This document shows, one piece after another, positions 22,801 through 34,800 of a stretch of 64,000 nucleotides of DNA. The stretch is from Amphibalanus amphitrite (lineage: Eukaryota; Arthropoda; Thecostraca; Balanomorpha; Balanidae): the NCBI RefSeq assembly GCF_019059575.1, contig NW_024882729.1, forward strand, positions 145,897-209,896. The letters are read 5' to 3'. Both the position numbers and the translations under genes were made by a program. The notes beneath the pieces were generated by a model. That model saw nothing but the letters and a program-made list of their open reading frames with translations, did no database searches and was not told the origin of the DNA. How positions within the stretch are numbered: the first letter of the stretch is position 1; the number at the start of each line of letters is the position of its first letter.

Positions 22801-25800
22801 GTCTCGCGACTGCTTTCGTGACCTGTATAAGAATCAAAATGGTTTCACTTGGTAGTTTCGGAAGAAAAGGCGTTGCCAATCGTCCCGAGATGAATATTGT
22901 TGTATTATGGTCCAACCCCCGCACGGCTGCTGGCCGCGCCTGCGCGCGCCCCTGCCGCCGCCACCGCTGGCCGCCCCGGCTCCGTGCCTGTGAGCGCCTC
23001 TGCCGCCGCCAGCTGACTGTGCGCGCCGAGCGGCAGATCTGGCGCGAGTGACTAGGGGCGGCGCTCGCCATACTTGTTTATCTTTTGGACACTCTTTTCG
23101 GCGTGAACGTATCGCAGTAAATAAATCGCGTTTTTCATTGATTGTGTGCTGTTTCACTCGTAACGAACCAAAACATAACATGGCGCGGTCGGTTTTGTAA
23201 TTACGTGACTGAGCAGCGCAGTAAATAAATCGCGTTTTTCATTGATTGTGTGCTGTTTCACTCGTAACGAACCAAAACATAACAAATATTGCAGAGGTTT
23301 TAAAGATGCACCCTAACAATTGTACTTTCGCCCCCTCTTGAAACCGCCAAACAATGTGCCAATATATCATTGGTGCAAAAAAAGTTAAAAAAAAAATTGT
23401 TGTAATTCAAAACTGTATGAGACAACGCCATCTAGCTGTGCCGGTAGATCCAACTCCTGCAGGGCAGGTTATGTAAAGGCTCGCCATCCACGGATACACG
23501 TTTACGATATCTCGAGTAGTTCCAACTCTTTCAGTTAGGGCTATGCCAATGACTCGACACCCGCGGGGACAATATCCAGTGCTGGGTAGCTACCTTACTG
23601 CAGACTGTGGGTACGGTGCATATTTACGAGCAATAAGGCAGACAAGTCTGCTTACCCTCTAGCTAGAATCTGGACATGGCGAGTTAATACACATATACCA
23701 CCCGCAGAGCAACGCTTAATTCGCCAGCTTCGGGTAAAATTGTTTTCAGTGTAGTAGCCGTTTTCTCGACGGCTATTTGGTACACATTTGGTTCACATTT
23801 GGTGCAGATTTGGTCACATTAGGCTCACTGTAGCCGTTTTCACGACGGGCTATACGGCGAGTGCACCTAATTTGACCAAATCTGCACCTAATCTGCACCA
23901 GATGTGCACCTAATGTGTACCAGATGGCCGTCGTGAAAACGGCTTGTGTTTCTTAGAAGTTAGCAACTTAGGTTGCAAAACTATTCATTATAGGTACCTA
24001 TATCTGCTTTTTCTAATTATCACTATGCAACAAAAAATGAAAATTTTCTGTTCCTGGAAAGCGACCGAATTTTTCTTATTCATTGGGTCCTATTATAACC
24101 GAAATGGGCATTAGTTTTTATCTGAAAATGCTTTTCCGGTTTTCAGAGACGATTTTCGATTTTTGGCCCCGAAATTCGGTTTTTGGCACACCGTGTCCGA
24201 TGTAATTGAGTAATCGACTCGCGGTAACTTTCATCGCCTTTCCTATGCCACAAGCTTTCGAATGATATCTGGTTTTGCATATTTGCGTGCAAAAATAACG
24301 TCATAAATCTATGTTAAAGTAAGAAAATGTTGAAATTTTGTAAAAATTTGACATTTTTTTTCTATTTCATTTCAAAATAGAGGAAAAACTAAAGGCCCCA
24401 TCCAAATTCTGAGCCAAGTTCCTTGAAGAGCATTCAATTTCCGTTCGGAAGGTACCTTTTTAGTGCATTTTATCGGATTCCTGTGGCGTCCAGATTGAGT
24501 TAACCTAAACACATATCCTAAGTCATATCACATAGCATTAACCTGATAACGTATGTTAACGCCATAGGATCAACGAGGGGTCAACTGAGGTCATTTTGTT
24601 GACCCCTTGTGACCTCGGGTCACACGCAGGAACTTACTTTTGAGCAGTCCTGTCGCTCAGAATCTTGATCTGTTGGGGGCCCGTTTTTCAAGTGACTCAA
24701 TCTGGACGCCACAGTAAACCGATAAAATGCACTAAAATAGTACCTTCCGAACGGAAATTGAATGCTCTTCAAGGAACTGGGCTCAGAATTTGGATAGGGC
24801 CTTTAGTTTTTTTCTCTATTTTGAAATGAAATCGAAAAAAATGTCAAATTTTTACAAAATTTCAATATTTTCTTACTTTAACATAGATTTATGACGTTAT
24901 TTTTACACGCAAATATGCAAAACCGGATATCATTCGAAAGCTTGTGGCATAGGAAGGGCGATGAAAGTTACCGCGAGTCGATTACTCAATTACACCGGAC
25001 ACAGTGGGCCAAAAACCGAATTTCGGGGCCAAAAATCGAAAATCGTCTCTGAAAACCGGAAAAGCATTTTCAGATCAAAACAAATGCCCATTTCGGTTAT
25101 AATGGGACCCAATGAGTCCAAAAAAAAAATCGGTCGTTACTCAGGAACAAAATGACTGTTGCATAGTGTTATCTTACATTATTTTCTATTAAAACACTGA
25201 CATAATTTCATGATATGACGATATTTGCTGTAAAAGAGATTTGGTCCAGGTTGGTGCCTACGCCCGATAACCCGTCGTGAAAATGGCTAGTTCACTCGGA
25301 AGCAGATTGATGTTCCACTTCTCTTTATCCACAGGGTTCCCATAGCTCAGCATTGGCAGCAGCCGCCTGGTACGGGTAGACTGTGCCGCTTCACTTACTT
25401 GTCGAGCGGCACAGCTTACCCACACCGTATGACACTGCAGTCTGGGTCGGTGGCTGGAAGGCGATGTTCGCCGCCTGTGACGTCAGCACAGCGGCAGTGG
25501 CGGTTCCTGGGGGGGGGGTCCACGGGGTCATGACTCCCCCCCAGGGCTGAGAGGGTCATTTGACCCCCCCCCCCTCCCCAAAAGCCGAAGACTCAAATGC
25601 GTTATAGAGTAGACGCCGTCTTGCATGCTCAAAATCACCTCTCAAACACTTCTGAGCTAATACCTTTGTTTTTCTGGATCGTGCTGCGTGAAAAGGCGTA
25701 TTGAAAGCCAGAATCTTACTCGCTTTTGTCTCAACCGTTCGAGCACCAGGGGACGATCCAGGAAAATTCCAAGGGGATGGTCATGAATTTAATTCGCATG

Positions 25801-28800
25801 GTGCCCCTATCACTGAAAACAAATTGGTCGGGCTGTGGCGCTTTATCCTTTAATTAAGTGTAAGGTAGGGGAAGTTGGGGCAATGCCGGAGTTGGGGCAA
25901 AGCCGAAATTCGAGATATTTCGAAAACCGTAAGACATGGATGTCACCTGTCAGTGATGCTCTGAAGCTTAAGTGACTACAATTATCGCATGTTTGTTACG
26001 AGTCGTCATTCGGAATACTTCGACTGTGAGGGCGCCAAGAGCGTTTTCAAGGTACGTTTCCCTTGTACTACATGCGCCTTTGAAGCTGCATTTTTTACTC
26101 ATTATGCTACCGTTTGTCTGGCCAATTCGGTCAAGTAATCTTTAGCATGTCTTTGCATAAGTGTGCTGCCTATTTGAAATTTATACAGCACGTTGAAAAG
26201 TTATGGGCCTGCAAATGAAAGTATGGCTGGCTGGGGTAATGCCGAAAACGTGCGATTACGCACGTGTTAAAAGCACGCTACGTGAACTTTACTGCTGTAG
26301 AATAGCAACGCGTATTTTTAGTCACACAAATTACACTTTCGACCGACACAACGGCCTGTTACCTATAAGGAATGATTTACCTGGCATTTTCTTATTATAT
26401 CACACAATTATAACTTCCAGTGTGCACCGCGTCCTCAAGCTCTTGAAACGTGCACTCAAAACTTTTTTACTACCTCCTGCAGGGTTCATTTTCATCAAAC
26501 CTGCAAGATAAGAGTATATTGAAAGGGTAACTCGCTGCTACCATTATGTGCATAGTAACGGTACGTGGTTAATATGAACTTATTCGCCAGTGAAGAGTAT
26601 TATTACCATGTAAATATCAATATTACTCTCGCGATCCAGAACATCACGAAAACTCTTTCCTTCTGGGCATCGTGACCATGGGCGCCGCCACCGGGGGGGA
26701 CGGGGGGGGGGGACGCGTCCCCCCCACTCTCAGAATGGAAGGGGGACGTCCCCCCCAAACTCGTTACGGAGCGAGCGAAGCGAGCGTAGTCTTTCGGGAA
26801 ATTTCTGAGTACGAGCGGCCGGCCGGCCGTGGTCACGCTTTTGCGAGACTCACATATGTCTCAGGAACCACTTGACTGATTTACATGCGGTAATTTTTGT
26901 AGGGTAGCTTCATTCCTTCTAACAAGTATTGAACTATTCTCGATGCATGTGGGTGACCCATTATGCACCCGCCACGTGAAAAACGAAGAGGTGTCAGTTT
27001 TGTAACAATTGCAATAGGTATCTCGGTAACATACTGGGCCGATTGCGCTGAAAGTTGGCATGTAGGTAGGTAGGCACCCACCAGGCAATGCATATCCATG
27101 ACCACGTGCCACAGTTGGGGTGCTGCTGCACGTGTGCACGTGCAGGGATCGATTCCAGATCTCGAGAACGGCTGAACCGATTGTGCTGAATGTTGACACA
27201 TGGTTACTGGTTAGGGACCGGTTATTAGGGTGCCGTGCAAAAGTCAGTTGGGACCCATTTTGCACGTGCGCACGTGCAGAGTGCCGCTTACAGATCTCGA
27301 GAACGGCTAGGCCGACTGCGCTCAAATTTGGCACATCGTTAGAAACCGGTTAGTAGGGTGCAGTGCACAAGTTGGTTGGAGGTACCCCCTCGCAATTTCG
27401 TACGTGAAAGACCCACCCCCTCGCTCGCTCCGTTGGTCGCCCCAAAAGGCGTTTTACTGGTTGTTTTCCTACTCAAAATTTGATTACGCCCTTCGGTCCA
27501 ATGAGACCATTTCAGAGCCGGAAGGATGAGAGAATTAGTGGGAGAAATTGGTCTGGGCAGCCACCCCAGTGGGCCACTTGGGCTGAACTCGACCAATTGA
27601 ACAGGCAGCCCAGCCCACTGGCACTCACTGTACCCGGCAACGGACTATAGCTCCAGTGGAGTCATTCCCGCATGGGATAGAGTTGCCCGTCCAGCCCGGA
27701 GCAGGGGATCGCAGCGTGGAGGAGAAGGACTTGACTGTCCTGAGGATGGAAGCGATGGAACGGTGCCGAATCTGAGAGGGTCCAGGAGGTTTAGATACTC
27801 AGTATGTGGGGTATGAGCCTATACATGCATTGGTCTGATCCCTGCCACCTCGCCCAACAAAATCTCCAGCTCTTATCCGACCTGCCATCGCGGAACTGCC
27901 GATTTTTGATATCGTGATCAACGTGTGTCGTATAACACGACTGGCCGAAAACGGGCATAGTATATTTCGTCGAACCAGCCAAAAGTATGACTTTAAACCA
28001 ATCCGACCTCGGAGTCAAAATCTGAACAATTTCGAAGACTCCGACTCAAGACTCCGACTCTGGCCAAAACTGTCAACTCCGGCTGATTCCGGCTCCGACC
28101 CCACAGTTCTGCAGTCACACTACACTAAATTTTCAGCTTCTAGGAAATAAGCTATACCGTTGACAGGGCCACAAAACTTTGAGGCGACTTGACTACTTGA
28201 CTTGGTGACCTGACCTAAGGTTTTCTGGTATCAAGCTTGTTAAACGGCTGCAAAATTCGTATTTTAGAGCAGTTTTGCCTGATGTTTTTTGCCAATTTTC
28301 GCGGCGCTTCGCGCCGATTCATGCGCAACCCAGACAGAGAGATTGTAACTATAGGTACAACGCCTCCTCCCTCACGAGGGTATGCAATATGCATTACCTA
28401 TGCAATATGCATTACCGATCAGATTAGTGGCATACATCAGCAATTATACCCTGATGATGAGGCACTAGAGGCTTTCAGCCATGTCAAAATTGAATCGGAC
28501 AACAGATGTGTATATAGGTAGGTATTCGGTGGGAATTCGGTCTACAGCCATTACCTAAAGGAAATGCCTAAACTACTTTCCTCAAACCAGTTGTTTTGCC
28601 ACAGGTTTATGAGTTTTTATGCTTAAAATGGTCAGGAAATAACATAATGAATATTTGCAAAATGTTTTTTTTTATTTTTACATAAGAACCAATTTCCGTC
28701 TTTCGTAGAGGCCTTACCTATATTGCAGCGGAAGCTGATTACGCGTTGACCAATCAGATTACGTAGTTCAAACCAGCTGGATGCTGATTGGCTGGCATTT

Positions 28801-31800
28801 TTCCGTAAGGGAATGGATTCCTCGGTAAGGGAATGACAAAGTGTAATTATGGGAATGACTTCAGTCTTCAAACCTAAAATCGATACCAATATATTTGGCT
28901 AGGGTGATCGTTGAGCCATAAAAGCTCCTGATTTGTTGAATGCATCGGACCAAAAAAGCCAAGGTAAGAATGCCTACTTTTGGGTTTTCAGTCGGTCAGT
29001 CCGTCCCCCCCAGTCAAAAATCCGTGGCGGCGCCCCTGATCGTGACTCGTGTACAGATAGTCGTTTCATGCGTGGATCTTGTTTACCCTCGTGAAGATGA
29101 TATTTGAAATTGAATCAATCAGCCAATCAGAAACGAGATCGGCCGTTTGCGGTTTGAAGGCCGCGCGCATCTGTCAGTTTTCGGCCGTTGGTCTCCGAGA
29201 GAGGATGTGAGCAGTGTCGGTGCCGCGCGGCGTGGCCGTTGGTGATTGTGCTTGTGTGTTGTTCATCGCCTGTAGAGCCTCTGCGGACATTTTATTGTAA
29301 GTACCGATGTGCTAGAGCATTGCGTGCCGTTGAGTGGTGCTAATTTGACCTGGTCAATAGGACCCCGTGCACGGCCACGTGGCCTAGTGCTGTGAGTACG
29401 TACGAGTAATTTTGTTGTGATGCTACAACTTTATGCATGGTGTTGGTGACTTTGAAAAGGCCTTGCACTGTAGTGATCCAATCCAGTCTCATTAGCTCAC
29501 GCAGACGGGCGCGGGGCGACCACCCAGGAACGCCGTCGCTCACTTCAAATATAGTGCGCTGTGCCTTATCCAATATGAGGGCGCTACATGTCTTGTATTC
29601 ATATTCAAATTGCATTCAAGTTGTATCGTGGTGTTTATTTACCGCTTGTGCATTGCTGAACGCTTTGTATAAATTCGTATGAATAGTTGAAGAGTCTCAC
29701 AATGTTCATGGCTGGTGTGTCCCTCGTATTGTTTGTACGGAAGCCAAATATACATTGTTGCCCTTGAAGCATGTTTTTTTTCGTTGGTGAGCTCCGGTTA
29801 ACAGAAGCTTCGTGAAGCTTCTGAAGGAAGCGTCTGTGAGTCTGTGACCATCCTCTGGGGGGTTTACACTAAAGGAAAGAGTAAACATTACCATGTGACA
29901 AAGGGTAGGCCAGAAGAATATACTCTCTGTAGGAGGGTAAAGCACAGAGTAGATGATGCGTTACTCCCTAAGAAAGGGTTCCGTTAAAGATTTACCCTTT
30001 CAAAGAGTGTAACCCAAAAAATGTTACACTCTAGACAAGAGTAAATCAAAAGAGTTAACCATTCAGAAGATGGTAAAAAACGTCTGTGTGTCAGGTTACC
30101 CCTCCCTGGCGAGTTTACTCTTCATAAAAGAGTAAAATTTACCATCTAGAATGTGGTAAAAAACGTCTGTGTGTCAAGCTACCATGCTATAGCGGGTTTA
30201 CCCTTCAGGAAATGGTAAAAAAGTTTTCAGTGTGTGTCAGCTTTGATGAATTCTGGATAAAGTTTGAGATAAAATGGCAAAACATCAATGTCGGCATTCC
30301 CCGTAGATCATTTCTCCCATTTTCGGCTTTCCCCGCAGTCCGGGGCAACGCCGAAAAAGTCACTTCTTTGATATTTTTAGTTTGTGCGCTTAACGGTATG
30401 CGAATTCATCAAATGCGCCTGGTATGTTTGAAAGGCAAAAGACTGGCCTCTCGCATGACGCCAACAAGAATAGCGTATGTTGTCTACCTTGCGTGCTACG
30501 GGCGTCAGAAAAAAAGTCTTCGGCGTTCCCCCAACTTCCCCTACGTCCGGGTTAATCACTCAAGTGCGGGTAGAACCATGCGAGTAGATAGGGTACCTGC
30601 TTGCGATATCTGGAAACAACAGATAAATCCGCGCTGACAGGGGCTTGATACACTTTTTACGTGTAGTTGCTAGCCGACGGTGGCGGATAGCGGGGAAAAT
30701 CCGGGACTGATAGGTATCGGTTACTCTCGCCAGGCGGATTCATTATATATGTATAGCGCGGATAAGTGTCACGTACTCCCTCACACCGGGTTGTCAAGTT
30801 TGCCTGGTGGATTCATTCACCCGCCAACTGCGGATACACTTTCCGCGCATGCGCGTGCGCATGCGCGTTGCCGGCGGTGCACCTCAGGCAACGAATCTCG
30901 TGCGACGCCATCTTCCTGACTGTGTTGACGGCGCTGTGGTTTGGCTGTGGTACTGCGTCTGCTGTGGACTTCTGGCTGCTGAATTTCGCGGATAGAGGTA
31001 AGGACGCTCTCCAAAACTAACTTTTTAACCCGGAGAGATATACAGAGTGAGTATACCCTTTCACTTAGGGTCAAATGATTCTTGCAATGCATCGATCGTG
31101 TAGATATAGGTACAGGGACCCGCAGTTGCTACTGTACAGCGACCCTGAGTAAATTGTCCCAGCACCCTCACAGGGAACAACGATAAGCTGTCAGAGGGTA
31201 CTCACAGGAAACCTCAGCTGCTCTTGTACAGGGACCAGCAGTCGATATCAATGTTATCGGTTGTTACTGGACAGGACAGACGGTTAGACTTGGGGTTCGT
31301 GTACAGTAGCAACTGCGGGTCCCCGTACCTACCTATTGGGTGACCACGTGGACTCGTAATCGTTTTTCTCTGTGGCCACAGGTCATATCGTGCGGCGAAT
31401 CCAGTAAGGCGAAAGCTCAGATGACAATGCACAATTCGGTTTTGTGTATGTGGGAGTGGTTTATGATACGGGCTATTTTTTCAGGCGTACGAATCGAAAT
31501 GGGAGGTTTCGACCACTGAAAGCCAAGTGGAGAGACGTTGACAGACACAAAACGACCGGTGGAGGAGTGGTGCATGGCGCAAGGCACCGGGGCCTTATGA
31601 CCTTAACTCATATTTAGCTCGTATAATTCATGTGTGTGGATATTGTTGTGCGTCTAACTAAATAAATAAATAAGACCATATTTATGTGCTTACGAATGTG
31701 ACAGCAACCGAATGCATGGGAAGGGGGAATTGGATGCTCAAAGTTAACGAAAATTATAGATTGCACCAATTAACCTCATGCAGTAAACGGGTAATAAGTA

Positions 31801-34800
31801 TCAGTCAGTGGCGTATATTTGATACCCGGTGTAGGGTGGTCAAAAATGGTGGTGGATAGGGGTACCCTTCAGATGCGGATTTTACTCCGCGTCAACGGAT
31901 CGAGGTACCCGGCAGTAGCGGATATTTAGATTCGAGTAACCCTCCTTGATCGGGTAATCTATACGGATTAACCCGCTGTCAACGGATAAACAGTATCCGC
32001 GAGGCACGTATATTTCGTATCCGCTCCAGAGTGGTCAAAAATGGTGGTGGATAGGGGTATCCTTCAAATGCAGGTTTTACCCGCTGTCGCCGGATCAATT
32101 TGTTTTCAGTGTATACCTATACCCAAAATTAAAAACTCAACGGATTTCGGCCACCTAATTTTGGTGATGCCCTATTTCCATTTTTTTTTTAGTGTTTATC
32201 TTATTTTTAGTGCCCCTGGACCCTGGCAGGCCTGTGGTGCCCCTGGCGGGCCTGTGGTGCCCCTGGGCCCTGACAAGCCTGAAGTGCCTCCGTTCCGACA
32301 GACCCGTGCCCTTTGGTGCCCCTGACAGGCCCATGGTGCCCTGCGAGGCCGGTGGTGCCCATGGCAGGCCTCTGGTGACCCCTGAGGTGCCTTCAAGAGA
32401 GGACGTGGGGCCATCAGAAGCGGCTATGACCGTCGGCATTGGGCATTAAGGGAACTGCATGGGCCTCTGCTGTGACCCAAAATAAGGATCTCGAATGTCA
32501 AAATGGGACCTTCAGAGACAGGTAGGGACCCTCACCTCACCGGCCTGAGGCAGTAGGCACCCAAAGAGCAGTCGGAGTCCCTCAGATGCCGAAATAGGCC
32601 CATTTTTTCGCCCTCGGGGGCCAGCGCGGGCCCTCATAGGTCGATGTGAGCCCTCTGAAGCCGGTGAGAAACCTCAAAGGCTATCATAAGACCATCGGGC
32701 CACTGGCCAGTATGGGACACAAGGGGCAATTTGGACCTTTGGAGACCGGCGTGGGCCCCAGGGAAGTACCCAGGGGGGCGGACGCCCCCCCCCCCATTGG
32801 GGTTTCAGGAGGCCCCAGTGGGGTGCCGAAGGCCCACGGGGCCAAAATCACGTCGGAGGCCAAAGAAATTCACGGGAATCCCCCCCCCCCCCCAAAAAAA
32901 AAAAACACGTCAGGACATTCAGGGCCCTCTGACCAGCCTAACGGCTAGTCTCCTTCTTACAATTCCTGCGGCCTGGCCTGTGAATAACCGCTAGTGTCTG
33001 TGTCTGACCGCTAGCGCCCCTCTGACTCCTCAGTAGAGAGGAGGCCCTCTGTAGGTAGGAACTAGGAGGCCCTCCGTTAGGCGGCACGGGCGGACATCGA
33101 TAGCAGCGCCTCTATCGGTCACTAGGGAAAGCTGGGCTGTAGGCGACGAAATACCGGCTGAGTTGTCACACGTTGAATAGGTTTATAGACATCCGTCTTG
33201 TGAAAAAGTTGAACTTTTGCCTTCAATATTTCTACAGGCAATTTTAGAAGTGTCTTCACATAGATTACAACACCGTTAAGATTATTGTATTCACTTCAAG
33301 CCTTCCCTATTGTTCTTGATGATGCGGGAACTATTTCTAATTAGTGTTTCTAGCTTAAAAAAGAACATATTGTGCAAACGATGAAAAAAACATAGATTGA
33401 AGATTTTAAATGCAATTTTCTCTAGCAATTAATGGTAAATTCTCTACAGATCAAGGAAAAGATGCATGCTAACTGATAATTTAAAGTTATTGGGACCAGT
33501 TGTTTTCTTCTTTTCTTACGTCGCCCCAATGGCCGCGAATACACTTGTGATAACGCCTATCGCTATAGAGGAGGCCCTCTGTAGAAACGAGGCCCTCTGT
33601 AGAGAGGAGGCCCCCCTGAAGAGAGGAGGCCCATTTAGAGAGGAGGCTCATTTAGAGAGGAGGCCCTTTGTAGAGAGGAGACCATGTGTAGAGAGAAGGC
33701 TCTATGTAGAGAGGAGGCCTGCTGTAGAGAGGAGGTCCTCTAAAGAGAGGAGGCCCTCTGTAGAGAGGAGGACTCCATCAGTAGAGAGGAGGCCCTCTTA
33801 AGAGAGGAATCCCTTTGCAGAGATGAGGTCCTCTGTAGAGAGGAGGCTCTTTGAAGAAAGGAGGCCCTCTGTAAAAGAGGCCCTCTGAAAGGGAGAGACC
33901 CTCAGTAGAGAGGAAGCCAGCCCTCTGTAGAGAGGAGGCCATCTGTAGTTGAGAGGCCCTGTGAAAAGAGGAGGCCTGTAGTAGAGAGGTGGTCCTCTGT
34001 AGAGAGGAGGCCCCTCTGTGTTTTTTTTTTACAAATGTTTTTGCAAATTTTCGCGGCACTTCGCGCCGCCGATTCTTGTATGTACGTACAGGTCAATACG
34101 AAATCGTGACTGTAATTACACCAACCAACCGTATCAAATTGAATCAGAATTCATATGTGTACTGTGAAGGAGCTCCGGCTTGTACTTGCTTGGCTTGTAC
34201 TAGTAGGGGAGAGTGGGGAAAGATGCCCAGGGTTTTACTTTGTAACATATTATTCGAAAATGACTGTCGGAAAGCAATAACTTGGAGTTTCAACGGAAGC
34301 CGACATCATTTTTCTCCAAAAATATCACACTTTCGTGCCTGAAATATTATAACTTTTTTTGCTATTAAGCATTTTCCTGAAGAAGTGAAAGGGGGCATCT
34401 TACCCCACATGGTGGGAAAGACGCCCCCTGGCGTTGGGGAAGATGCCCCCTGCACTATAATTGACATAAATGGGCACGTGAATCGCCTGAACGAATCAGT
34501 AGTCCCTTCGAGCCTGCAGTAGACACCAAACGTCATCGTAAGGGCCCTGAAAGTAGTCGTAAGGGACTTCAGAGGTCATCGTTAGGGCCATCATAGTCCA
34601 GCGCGGCCAAACAAGCCTCCGTGGTGGCGTTCGGAGACCACTGTGAGGGCCCTTATAGATCTTCATGATGCTTGAGGGCCCTCGAGCCCATCGTGGGGAC
34701 CTCAGATGCCAGCGCGGCCCGTGGAGCCAACGTGGGAACCCTCAAAGGATGTCGTGAGGGGCCCTGGAGCCAATAATGGGGCCCACAGAGGCCGTCGTGA

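Larger units (their letters stand above)
25867..30544. mobile_element. Element bounded by GTAGGGGAAGTTGGGG inverted ends
   Basis: Left GTAGGGGAAGTTGGGGCAAT, right GGCGTTCCCCCAACTTCCCCTAC; GGGGCAATGCCG-like blocks recur near both ends (about 25885, 26236, 30345). It encloses a CGAGCGAG repeat, the dispersed repeat at 27485, a promoter-like region at 29176 and a TTTACCC-rich repeat. No target duplication was recognised, so it may be two separate element ends. Confidence 0.45.

Noticed and set aside
22724..23181. Arg-rich minus-strand frame (MASAAPSHSRQICRSARTV) as a gag-like start
   Set aside because: Lies in the CpG-rich core of a CACTG-ended element and runs into low-complexity Arg/Gly; no reverse transcriptase or zinc knuckle found anywhere in the window.
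30212..30637. 141-codon plus-strand frame
   Set aside because: Overlaps the terminal repeats of the GTAGGGGAAGTTGGGG element, has no recognised domain and begins inside a GGTAAA repeat.
33466..33801. Open frame with VERRPSVERRP repeats
   Set aside because: Produced by the 18-bp AGAGAGGAGGCCCTCTGT array; no non-repeat domain.
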